From Candidatus Eiseniibacteriota bacterium (GTDB lineage Bacteria; Eisenbacteria; RBG-16-71-46): a stretch of 6,675 nucleotides of DNA. The stretch lies in assembly GCA_005893185.1 (NCBI GenBank), contig VBOS01000441.1:1-6675 (forward strand), given 5' to 3'. Numbering within the stretch: the stretch's first letter is position 1; each line of letters begins with the position of its first letter. Below are positions 1 to 6,675 of this stretch, piece by piece. Both the position numbers and the translations under genes were made by a program. The notes under the pieces are model-generated. The model saw nothing but the letters and a program-made list of their open reading frames with translations, was not told the DNA's origin and ran no database searches.

Positions 1-55
1 CGATCGGCCCCGAGCCGATGACCAGGATGCGCTTGAGGTCGCGGCGACGCGGCAT
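1..55 (-). CDS. carB: Carbamoyl-phosphate synthase large subunit, N-terminal fragment (cut by window edge)
   Basis: Only the first 18 codons are in the window; the gene reads leftward out of it. The reverse strand gives MPRRRDLKRILVIGSGPI, which matches the conserved start of CarB proteins: a basic MP-(K/R)-R-x-D-(I/L)-K segment followed by the first beta strand and glycine loop (ILVIGSGPI) of the first pre-ATP-grasp domain. CarB uses ammonia released by CarA, with bicarbonate and two ATP, to make carbamoyl phosphate for pyrimidine and arginine synthesis in the cytoplasm. A G-run 7 nt upstream of the ATG (63-68 on the plus strand) could act as a weak ribosome-binding site. carA lies upstream on the same strand, which supports the call, but the 215-bp gap between them is much longer than is usual for this pair. 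Confidence 0.88.
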   Translation of the reverse strand, partial: MPRRRDLKRILVIGSGPI

Positions 56-78
56 CAGAGGGCCCCCCAGGCAGGCGC

Positions 79-222
79 GCGCTGCGGAAGGGCGGGATCC
101 CCTGAGCTGCGTCTCGAAGCCGAGCGGAGCCAGGGATGGCGGGAGCGAGGCTTCGCGTCAGTGAGGGCGCGCAGGATGCGCGCCCGAACGGCCGCGCAGG
201 GAGTCCCGCCCTTCCGCAGCGC
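79..222. repeat. 144-bp imperfect palindrome in the carA-carB spacer, with two inner hairpins
   Basis: Positions 79-97 are a perfect 19-bp inverted match to 204-222. Pairing continues inward to 104/197 with one G-U type pair (98/203) and one mismatch (99/202), giving a stem of about 26 bp. Inside it are a 7-bp stem (115-121 with 149-155) and a perfect 8-bp hairpin (165-172 with 178-185) around the 5-nt loop AGGAT. Folded as RNA or extruded DNA this makes a three-way-junction shape. It is not followed by a T run on either strand, so it does not look like an intrinsic terminator. It could be a small non-autonomous repeat element, or a processing or attenuation structure in the carAB message. 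The pairing is seen directly; the role is inferred. Confidence 0.7.
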
Positions 223-270
223 CCCGCAGTTCATCGCCGAACCCGCGCCTTCATCGCAGCGCCCCCCAGT

Positions 271-289
<19 letters not shown>
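210..289. repeat. Short repeats with 20- and 40-bp spacing around the carA stop codon
   Basis: The 24-bp stretch 256-279, which contains the carA stop codon, recurs at 216-239 with a single mismatch, exactly 40 bp away. The octamer TTCATCGC also occurs three times at exact 20-bp steps (230, 250 and 270). On the coding strand each copy places an ATG overlapping a TGA (GCGATGAA). The pattern suggests a local tandem duplication of the carA 3' end next to the palindrome, whose right arm overlaps the first copy. I see no gene function for it. Confidence 0.6.
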
Positions 290-1464
<1,175 letters not shown>

Positions 1465-1706
1465 GGCAGGTCCAGCCCCGCAGTTTACGGGCTGGAGGCA
1501 TGTCGTTCAACGTGTTCGGTGGTGGAGCGACGCGAGATTTTGCTTGCGCCCCCCCGCAAGGTGCGGGAATATCTCCGCCGGAAAAACTCCGTTCGCGTCG
1601 AAGTCCGATCGCCCTCTCACGCCGCCTGCCGCGCACACACCGATGCTCCAACGCCCTTGGATCGGCAGTTGACAGCCCTTCCCTATCGCAGAGAGGCCGC
1701 CCTCTA

Positions 1707-1760
1707 CTCGCCTCGCGCGTCCTGCTCGCCTCGCGGGCTACGCTCGCATCGCGCGTTCCC
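1707..1760. repeat. Three tandem 18-bp units
   Basis: Units begin at 1707, 1725 and 1743. Each starts with CTCGC(C/A)TCGCG and then has a variable 7-nt tail. The first eleven bases are identical in the first two units, and the third differs by one base. The array is in the non-coding region about 140 bp upstream of the protease start codon. It could be replication slippage in GC-rich sequence or a set of protein-binding sites; nothing in the sequence decides between these. Confidence 0.6.
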
Positions 1761-1883
1761 CGTGCTCCGGAGGCCGGCCATGGACTGAGCCACCATGCGC
1801 CGGCGCGGACCCCCCTCATCCGAATCGTCGAAGCGCCTTTCACGCCTGTCTCGTGCCCCGCGTTCTCTCGTGCCCCAACGAAG

Positions 1884-1889
1884 AAGGAG
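1884..1889 (+). promoter_or_regulatory. Ribosome-binding site fixing the protease start
   Basis: AAGGAG lies 7 nt before the ATG at 1897. It decides between this start and the in-frame ATG at 1795, which would add 34 Arg/Ser-rich residues ahead of the signal peptide and has no comparable site. Confidence 0.85.
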
Positions 1890-1896
1890 TCAGACG

Positions 1897-4800
1897 ATGA
1901 AAAGACTCGCGACACTGTTGCTGGTTCTCGCCGCCACGATCCCGGCTTCGCCCGCCGCCTCCCAGAAGCTCGTTCCCACCCGCATCGCACAACCCGTGGT
2001 CGCGTCGGGTCCGAAATCCAACACGACCGCCCGCGAGCAAGTCGTGTTCTCCCAGGTTGTGGACGTCGGCAAGGCGCCGTGGGTGCGGGTCTTCCTGCAG
2101 TCCACCGTGCTCAAGGGCGGTAGCTACGTTCGGATCACTTCGCTCGCGGACGGCTCCTCTCAGCGACTCGATGCCCGTCAGCTGGGCGAGTGGAACTATT
2201 CGACCCTGCGCTTCCGCGGAGGGACGGTGAAGGTCGAGCTGGTCGCCGGCCCTCGAACGAGCGGGAATTCCGTGACGGTCTCGCAGGTCAAGGCCGGCGT
2301 CGGCCCGAATCGCGCAGGCCCCCCCGAGATCCAGAAGGTGTGCGGCAACGTGGACTCGCGCAGGAGGTCCTTCCACCCGGCGGTGGCGCGGCTCACGATC
2401 GATTACAAGGACGGCAGCAGTGCCTTCGGGACCGGCTGGATCATCGAGGAGCACGACAACCTCAAGAAGCCGGAGCAGCACTGCATGCTCTCGGCGGGGC
2501 ACAACTTCGAGGGCGCGATCGGCGGCATCGTGGAATTCGACGTACCGCTCTCGGACGCGGACTGCGCCCCCAATTCTTCGGACGCCCGGCACACGTTCCC
2601 GATCCAGATGGGGAGCGTGGACTTCCGCCTGAACGGCCCGGGCGACGACTGGGCGGTCTTCTTTCCGGGACGCAACGAGAACGGGGAGACGGCATTCGAG
2701 GTCCAGAACGCGGCCGTGACCGTGAGCCCCGTCGTCGCGGTGGGGACCCGGATCTGCAAGTACGGCTACGGCGTCGTGGGGCTCGGGAGCGCGAACCCCG
2801 ACAGCAACTTCTGCGCGTGCGACACGAACGTCATCGACAATCGGCAGCGGCTCAACCTGGCTCAAACCAGGTCTTGCGGAACGGTGCTGGCCGTGAACGG
2901 ACCCAACGACCCCGACCTCAAGTCGAACTCGGTGGACATCGTGCACGATCTGGACACGTGCGGCGGTGACTCGGGCGGGCTGATCACGCTCGAGAGCGAC
3001 TCCACCGTGGCGGTGGCGATCCACATTACCGGGAGCTGCAACGGTGCGAACAACCAGAACGGCGCGACCGGCCTCGACAATCCCCGGCTCCAGGAGGCGA
3101 TTCGCGCGTGCGAGGACAACTTCCCGGCGCCGCCCGGGACGCCGGTGGTGCTCGACACCCTGGTCGTCCAGATCCGCGAGAAATTCGGCGTGAAGGGCGG
3201 GGAAGACGACACCGTGGCCGTGCCCGTGGGCCACGGCGTGGTCCCCGGTTTCGTGGTCCTCAAGGAAGACAAGTTCCACAGCGACGATGACCCGGCGAAC
3301 TGGAGCGACGTCCTGTGGTTCCCGCCGCTCGACTCGGTGGCGATCCTGATCTCCGATCCCGCGGGCGCCGAGGGCTTCTCGGACGCCATCCTCGCCCCCT
3401 TCGGCCTGTCGGTGGATCTGATCAATCACGGGAACACGCGCTACATCGCCGAGCAGCGGCGTTTCACGCAGTACGACTGCTTCGACACCACCGGGGCGGT
3501 CGCGATCTACAGGATCTACAGCGATGTGGACACGCTGTTGCCCGGGACGCCGCTGAATGGAGACACATCGGTCGTGCGCATTCGCGAGGAGTTCGGCAGC
3601 AAGAACGATCCCGTGACCTGGGCGCGTCTCCCGGGGCCGGTCCAGCCCGGATACCTGGTGCTCGTCGAGCCCGACGCGACCGGCCCGGTCGACGATCCGC
3701 GGGGGTGGAGCGACGTGGTCGACTTCGGGGCGGCCGCGGGCTTCGCCGCCATGGTGTCGGACGCCGACGGAGGGGGACCGGGGATCACGGACCAGGACCT
3801 CGCGCCGCTCGGCATCACCCTGCGGAACATCGCGGAAGGGAACACCTGGTTCGTCGTGGAAGACCGGCCGTTCGTGTTCTACAAGGTCTTCAATCCGTAT
3901 CTCAGAAACCCGATTCCCACGACCTACTACGCGATCTACAGCGATCAGGACACCCTGCCGCCGGGCGCGCCGCTCCCCGGAACCCATGGGTTCCGCGCCG
4001 GGCTCGCCGAGAACTTCCCGGACCCGCAGGAGCCGCGAGTCGGGGCGGGCCTGCCCGGGCCGGGGGTGCAGCCGGGCTTTGTGGTCCTGCTCGAGGATTC
4101 GACCGCTGCGCCTGAGGACAGCACGAACTGGAGCGACATCGTCTGGTATCCGCCGGCGCCGCTGCCGCCCCAGATGATCATGGTCTCCGACCGCGAATGC
4201 CCAGCGGGCGGTGAATGCGGGATCGCCCCTTCGGACCTGGCGGCGCTGGGGTTCACGTTCCGGAACGTGCGCGAGGGCAACACCGTGTACCTGGTCGAGC
4301 GGATACCGTTCAACGTCTATCCCGCGATCAACTTCGCGACCGGGGATACCGCGCGCTACGAGTTCACAAGCGACATCCCCGAGCCCACCCCGGTGCAATT
4401 CGGGAACGTGATCGTCGAGTCGGGCTACGGATACGTCGACGTGAGGTGGCAGACGATCCTGACCACAGCGGAGAAGTTCCGCGTGATGCGCGCAGCGTCC
4501 GCGGGCGGCGATTACCAGGCGGTCGGAGCGGACATCGAGCCTCAGGGACGGACCTCGTTCGTCTACCACGATGTCTCCGTGCAGGCCGGCGCCGAGTATT
4601 ACTACAAGATCGGCTACCTCGACTCCGGAAAGTGGGGTTATACGACGCCGCTGCGGGCTCTGACTCCGGCGCAGGCGATTTTCGCGGTTCGCGGGATCAT
4701 CCCGAACCCGACCCCGGGTGCCACGCGGGTGGACTTCGAGGTCCCGAGCGCGGGCCGGGCGCTGGTCGAGATCTACAACGTGGCCGGCGAGCGTGTGAAG

Positions 4801-4953
4801 ACCCTGCTGAACGGCGCGGTCAAGGCCGGCCCGAACTCCGTGACCTGGGATGGCAGGAGCTCGAAGGGCAATCTCACGCCTCCGGGCACGTACTTCGTTC
4901 GGCTGACCGTGGGTGACCAGCGGCGCAGCGCGAAGATCAGCGTGACGCGCTAA
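1897..4953 (+). CDS. Secreted trypsin-fold (S1) serine protease with triple repeats and C-terminal FlgD-like sorting-type domain
   Basis: This is a 1018-residue exported endopeptidase. The signal peptide is MKRLATLLLVLAATIPASPA, with cleavage near residues 21-22. Residues about 25-147 form a beta-rich N-terminal domain. The protease domain runs from about 149 to 405, opening with a CGNVDSRRRS segment. It has GTGWII at 178-183, H202 in LSAGHN, D251 in DDWAVF and S359 in DTCGGDSGG; C355 and C381 are placed to form the disulfide flanking the S1 pocket. The D-T six and five residues before S359, together with H376 in AIHITG, resemble the glutamyl-endopeptidase (S1B) pattern, so cleavage after Glu is possible but unproven. 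Three repeats of 136-139 residues follow (413-826), then a fibronectin-III-like segment (about 833-925) and a FlgD-like domain (about 934-1018, with YNVAGERVKTL and PPGTYFVRL). Such C-terminal domains often mark type IX-type secretion or cell-surface attachment in FCB bacteria. The gene stands alone, with a hairpin after the stop. Confidence 0.9.
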   Translation: MKRLATLLLVLAATIPASPAASQKLVPTRIAQPVVASGPKSNTTAREQVVFSQVVDVGKAPWVRVFLQSTVLKGGSYVRITSLADGSSQRLDARQLGEWNYSTLRFRGGTVKVELVAGPRTSGNSVTVSQVKAGVGPNRAGPPEIQKVCGNVDSRRRSFHPAVARLTIDYKDGSSAFGTGWIIEEHDNLKKPEQHCMLSAGHNFEGAIGGIVEFDVPLSDADCAPNSSDARHTFPIQMGSVDFRLNGPGDDWAVFFPGRNENGETAFEVQNAAVTVSPVVAVGTRICKYGYGVVGLGSANPDSNFCACDTNVIDNRQRLNLAQTRSCGTVLAVNGPNDPDLKSNSVDIVHDLDTCGGDSGGLITLESDSTVAVAIHITGSCNGANNQNGATGLDNPRLQEAIRACEDNFPAPPGTPVVLDTLVVQIREKFGVKGGEDDTVAVPVGHGVVPGFVVLKEDKFHSDDDPANWSDVLWFPPLDSVAILISDPAGAEGFSDAILAPFGLSVDLINHGNTRYIAEQRRFTQYDCFDTTGAVAIYRIYSDVDTLLPGTPLNGDTSVVRIREEFGSKNDPVTWARLPGPVQPGYLVLVEPDATGPVDDPRGWSDVVDFGAAAGFAAMVSDADGGGPGITDQDLAPLGITLRNIAEGNTWFVVEDRPFVFYKVFNPYLRNPIPTTYYAIYSDQDTLPPGAPLPGTHGFRAGLAENFPDPQEPRVGAGLPGPGVQPGFVVLLEDSTAAPEDSTNWSDIVWYPPAPLPPQMIMVSDRECPAGGECGIAPSDLAALGFTFRNVREGNTVYLVERIPFNVYPAINFATGDTARYEFTSDIPEPTPVQFGNVIVESGYGYVDVRWQTILTTAEKFRVMRAASAGGDYQAVGADIEPQGRTSFVYHDVSVQAGAEYYYKIGYLDSGKWGYTTPLRALTPAQAIFAVRGIIPNPTPGATRVDFEVPSAGRALVEIYNVAGERVKTLLNGAVKAGPNSVTWDGRSSKGNLTPPGTYFVRLTVGDQRRSAKISVTR
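3133..4374 (+). repeat. Three diverged ~138-residue repeats within the protease
   Basis: Protein residues 413-548, 549-687 and 688-826 (DNA 3133-3540, 3541-3957 and 3958-4374) align in order. Each starts with PGxP, has PG(F/Y)xVLxE about 35 to 55 residues in, then WSD(V/I)V or WSDVL, then SD followed by an acidic/Gly loop, a DLAPLG or DLAALG type motif, (R/I)N..EGNT..(F/V)VE, an aromatic strand and (Y/F).SD. The third is the most divergent at its start and carries two extra Cys (RECPAGGECG). They look like beta-sandwich modules C-terminal to the protease, possibly for substrate or surface binding. I do not recognise the family. Confidence 0.8.
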
Positions 4954-4968
4954 CCCGGATTCGGAATC

Positions 4969-5011
4969 AGCGCGGGAGGGCCGCCGATGTCGGGCGGCCC
5001 TTCCGCGCTTT
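4969..5011 (+). terminator. Intrinsic terminator-like hairpin after the protease gene
   Basis: Positions 4969-4985 pair with 4993-5009 to form a 17-bp GC-rich stem with one G-T pair (4976/5002) and a 7-nt loop. The stem is followed by a short T run at 5009-5011. It starts 15 nt after the protease stop codon and lies between two convergent genes, so it may also slow transcripts coming leftward from the SGNH gene. The T tract is short, which lowers confidence in efficient intrinsic termination. Confidence 0.75.
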
Positions 5012-5067
5012 GATGGGGCTGGCCCGGCTGAGCTTCGTGCTCCCCGGGCGCTCCCGCGGCGAGGGGC

Positions 5068-6237
5068 TCAGCGCCCGGCGCCGGCGGGCCCGGCGGCGGC
5101 GGAATCCAGGCCCGGCAGCGCGTGCGCGAAATAGTCCTCCAGCGCAGCCGCCGCGACGGCGTGGCCGTCGCTGTTCCAGTGCCCGTAGTGGCCGTGGGTG
5201 CCGAACCAAAGCGGCCGGTCGAGGCGGATGCTGGCCGCGCGGAACGCGGGCGTGAGCGTCAGCACATCGAAGCCGTGGCGCGCGCCCACCGACTGGAGCC
5301 AGCGCAAGGGCTTCTCCGGGTCGAAGTCGGGATTGCGGGAATCCTCGGCGAGGAACCGCCGGTCCTCCTGGTTGGCGAAGCCGGCGACGACCAGGACGAA
5401 GCGCCGCCCGTCGAGCGCAACGTCGCGGGCGAAGCGCGCCAGGATCTTCTCGGTCACGCGGAACGCCGGGATCGAGTCGGCGGGGAGCCGCCGGTCGAAG
5501 TTCCACGTGCGGTAGTAGCCGTCCTCGACCGGCGTCCCCGGGGCCACAGGCGGGCGCACCGGGGGGTGGAGTGCTGTGATCGCCCGCCGCACCGTCGCGG
5601 CCAGCACGGAGTGCGACTTGAGCCAGCGCAGCGGATCCGACCGGCGCGCGCCCTTGGGCCCGGCGAACGAGTCGTCGAGCCGCAGCGAGTCGCCTTCCTC
5701 CAGGAAGAACGGCCGCGCCTTGTCGAGCGCCGCCGGGCGCCAGTTGTCGGCCTGGTCGTTGAGGATGAAGAGCACTGCGACCACATCCGGGTCGTAGCGC
5801 ACGCCCCAGTGCAGGTACGTCAGGTACTCGACCGCTGTGCTGTTGCCGTCCGCGCCGAGCGCCACCACCTCGAAGCGGCGCCCCGGCCGGGCCCGCGCCG
5901 TCAAGCCGCGCTCGAGCCGGCGATAGAAGGCGCTGTCGAGCGGCACCTGGAAGGCGGACACGTAGGAGTCGCCGAGGAACAGGATGCGCGTCGTGTTCGG
6001 GGGCTTGGCGTAGGCGTGCTCCGCGTCCCGCCAGCCGTGCCCGTTGAAGCGCCCGGTCGAGAAGCCCTCCTGCGTGTGGCGGTATCGTGCGTGGGGTATG
6101 AAGCGGTAGCCGATCGTCGGGTCGAGCGTGGTCTCGGCGGGGTTGAGCCCCGCGACCCGGAGCACGATCTCGAGCAGCAGCACGCCACCCAGGAGCCCCG
6201 CCACCAGCACCAGGAGGTTGCCGGCAAGGCGGCTCAT
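5068..6237 (-). CDS. Membrane-anchored SGNH/GDSL-type hydrolase
   Basis: The 389-residue product has an N-terminal hydrophobic anchor (about residues 5-30, LLVLVAGLLGGVLLLEIVL) with few charges before it, so the catalytic domain should face the periplasm or outside. Family marks are block I LFLGDSYVS with nucleophile S91, a block II-like GADGNST with G128 and G131, block III ILND with N160, and a C-terminal GHWNSDGH with the likely catalytic H353. SGNH enzymes hydrolyse or transfer ester (often acetyl) groups on sugars, polysaccharides or lipids; the substrate here is unknown. The Asp normally three residues before the catalytic His is replaced by H350. I chose the ATG at 6237 because the anchor starts there; an in-frame ATG at 6318 would add 27 residues unlike a signal sequence and would overlap the divergent promoter. 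No clear Shine-Dalgarno precedes 6237. The gene is divergent from the DUF5989-like gene and convergent with the protease gene. Confidence 0.88.
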   Translation of the reverse strand: MSRLAGNLLVLVAGLLGGVLLLEIVLRVAGLNPAETTLDPTIGYRFIPHARYRHTQEGFSTGRFNGHGWRDAEHAYAKPPNTTRILFLGDSYVSAFQVPLDSAFYRRLERGLTARARPGRRFEVVALGADGNSTAVEYLTYLHWGVRYDPDVVAVLFILNDQADNWRPAALDKARPFFLEEGDSLRLDDSFAGPKGARRSDPLRWLKSHSVLAATVRRAITALHPPVRPPVAPGTPVEDGYYRTWNFDRRLPADSIPAFRVTEKILARFARDVALDGRRFVLVVAGFANQEDRRFLAEDSRNPDFDPEKPLRWLQSVGARHGFDVLTLTPAFRAASIRLDRPLWFGTHGHYGHWNSDGHAVAAAALEDYFAHALPGLDSAAAGPAGAGR

Positions 6238-6243
6238 CGCCGG

Positions 6244-6272
6244 AAGATATCGGGATTCTCCGGGTTGACCAA
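6244..6272 (-). promoter_or_regulatory. Candidate leftward promoter for the SGNH hydrolase gene
   Basis: On the reverse strand TTGGTC (6272-6267) is followed after exactly 17 bp by TATCTT (6249-6244). Transcription would start about 7 nt later, at or beside the A of the ATG at 6237, giving a leaderless message. This agrees with the lack of a clear ribosome-binding site. The match is moderate and could be chance. Confidence 0.45.
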
Positions 6273-6294
6273 CCGCGTTCCGAGGCCGTATAAT
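6265..6294 (+). promoter_or_regulatory. Sigma-70-type promoter for the DUF5989-like gene and its downstream partner
   Basis: TTGACC at 6265-6270 is followed after 18 bp by a perfect TATAAT at 6289-6294. The predicted start near 6301 leaves a leader of about 40 nt before the GTG at 6342. This is the best promoter in the window, and an AT-rich hexamer stands out in such GC-rich DNA. Its -35 overlaps the candidate -35 of the leftward SGNH promoter. Confidence 0.78.
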
Positions 6295-6328
6295 TGCGGT
6301 CGATTGGGTAACCTGCACCCGCTTTCCC

Positions 6329-6333
6329 GGAGA
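6329..6333 (+). promoter_or_regulatory. Ribosome-binding site for a GTG start
   Basis: GGAGA ends 8 nt before the GTG at 6342 and supports that non-ATG start, which also gives a product of typical family length. Confidence 0.7.
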
Positions 6334-6341
6334 CCCTCCCC

Positions 6342-6533
6342 GTGAACTTCGTCCACCGCTTTGCGCGCAACACCACCGCCCGCGTGGGGATCGCCGGGGG
6401 GCTCCTGACCTTCTTCTGGCGCCGCAAGCTGTGGTGGATGACGCCGCTCGTCGCCATGCTCCTGGTCCTGGGCATCCTCGTGATCTTCGGGCAGTCCTCG
6501 GCCATCAGCGCGTTCATCTACACCATCTTCTAA
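6342..6533 (+). CDS. DUF5989-like small membrane protein
   Basis: This 63-residue protein starts at a GTG. After a basic N-terminus and FFWRRKLWW it has one transmembrane helix, about residues 34-50 (TPLVAMLLVLGILVIFG), then GQSSAISAFIYTIF. The layout of basic/aromatic W-rich segment, single helix and terminal FIYT(L/I)F is that of the DUF5989 family as I recall it. These are short proteins of unknown biochemical role found near carbamoyltransferases and SxtJ-type membrane proteins. A near-consensus promoter and a GGAGA site precede it. The next gene starts 3 nt after its stop codon, so the two are probably cotranscribed and translationally coupled. The assignment rests on recognition of a short motif pattern, without a search. 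Confidence 0.8.
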   Translation: MNFVHRFARNTTARVGIAGGLLTFFWRRKLWWMTPLVAMLLVLGILVIFGQSSAISAFIYTIF

Positions 6534-6536
6534 GTC

Positions 6537-6675
6537 ATGGGCTTCACGTCCGCGGCGGTCCAGCTCGGCTCGACCCGCCGCGATAAGCCGCTGCCGCCCG
6601 GCGCGCCGTTCTACAAGCACCTGTGGCGCGGCTGGCAGAAGATCGCGCGCGCGATCGGCAACCTCATCTCACGGA
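6537..6675 (+). CDS. N-terminal part of a hypothetical, possibly SxtJ-like membrane protein (cut by window edge)
   Basis: An ATG 3 nt after the preceding stop opens a frame without stops to the window end (46 complete codons). The product starts MGFTSAAVQLGSTRRDKPLP and continues with PPGAPFYKHLWRGWQKIARAIGNLISR. The final W-x-(K)-IA-x-x-IG-x-x-x-SR segment resembles the amphipathic stretch that precedes the last transmembrane helices of SxtJ-type proteins, which are usual partners of DUF5989. It has no Shine-Dalgarno of its own and is in the same reading frame as the preceding gene, so translation probably depends on that gene. The family call is tentative; the coding call follows from the tight spacing and the open frame. 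Confidence 0.6.
   Translation, partial: MGFTSAAVQLGSTRRDKPLPPGAPFYKHLWRGWQKIARAIGNLISR

Larger units (their letters stand above)
1465..1896. other. Divergent intergenic region between carA and the secreted protease gene
   Basis: These 432 bp must hold the promoters for leftward carA and the rightward protease gene, but I cannot point to a convincing one. A perfect TTGACA lies at 1669-1674 on the plus strand without an acceptable -10 at 16-18 bp. A short hairpin (1543-1548 with 1555-1560) encloses a loop of six C residues, read as six G on the carA strand, about 80-100 nt upstream of the carA ATG. It would lie in a carA leader if transcription starts further out. Three 18-bp tandem units occupy 1707-1760. 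The open frames crossing this stretch are rich in Arg, Ser and Pro and lack family-like sequence, so I regard it as non-coding. Confidence 0.6.

Noticed and set aside
1543..1560. Hairpin with a C6/G6 loop upstream of carA as a terminator or attenuator
   Set aside because: The stem is only 6 bp and no T run follows it in either direction. A leader role cannot be supported without knowing the carA transcription start.
1669..1691. Perfect TTGACA -35 box upstream of the protease gene
   Set aside because: No acceptable -10 hexamer occurs 16-18 bp downstream (the sequence there is G- and C-rich), and it is over 200 bp from the start codon.
1795..1896. Upstream in-frame ATG start for the protease at 1795
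   Set aside because: It would place 34 Arg/Ser-rich residues before a normal signal peptide and lacks a ribosome-binding site, whereas AAGGAG precedes 1897.
1840..4569. A 909-codon minus-strand open frame opposite the protease gene
   Set aside because: It is rich in Arg, Val, His and Asp with no domain motifs. The plus strand carries a signal peptide, a protease triad and repeats, so this frame is a shadow caused by high GC.
4967..6517. A 516-codon minus-strand frame overlapping the SGNH gene
   Set aside because: It is out of frame with the SGNH motifs, Arg/Pro/Ala-rich, and lacks any recognisable domain. The 389-residue frame carries the anchor and the catalytic blocks.

Overview
The window is GC-rich DNA from a bacterium. 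The C-terminal FlgD-like/sorting-type domain on a large secreted protease, together with a small DUF5989-type membrane protein beside an SGNH hydrolase, suggests an FCB-group lineage. Candidatus Eisenbacteria or a relative would fit best, but this is inferred from gene style only, because no rRNA or other marker is present.

Left part (1-1464, minus strand): carA, the glutaminase subunit of carbamoyl-phosphate synthase, runs leftward and is followed by the first 18 codons of carB at the window edge. The two genes are separated by an unusually long 215-bp gap. This gap holds a 144-bp imperfect palindrome (26-bp outer stem plus two inner hairpins) and a partial duplication of the carA 3' end.

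Middle (1465-5011): a 432-bp divergent intergenic stretch contains three tandem 18-bp units and no convincing promoter. It leads to a 1018-residue secreted protein. That protein has a signal peptide, a beta-type N-terminal domain, a trypsin-fold (S1) protease with H202/D251/S359, three diverged ~138-residue repeats of a type I do not recognise, a fibronectin-III-like segment and a C-terminal FlgD-like domain. A strong 17-bp hairpin follows the stop codon and sits between this gene and the convergent SGNH gene.

Right part (5068-6675): a membrane-anchored SGNH hydrolase reads leftward, and a DUF5989-like 63-residue membrane protein reads rightward. The rightward gene is followed after 3 nt by a gene cut off by the window edge, which may be SxtJ-like. 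The ~100-bp divergent region between them carries a near-consensus sigma-70 promoter for the rightward genes. An overlapping opposite promoter would start the SGNH transcript at or next to its ATG. Small DUF5989/SxtJ-type proteins commonly travel with a carbamoyltransferase, so a carbamoylation or surface-modification locus may continue beyond the right edge. carAB, whose product is carbamoyl phosphate, lies on the other side of the protease gene.

The three most notable points are the structured carA-carB spacer, the unassigned triple repeat in the protease, and the compact divergent promoter pair.
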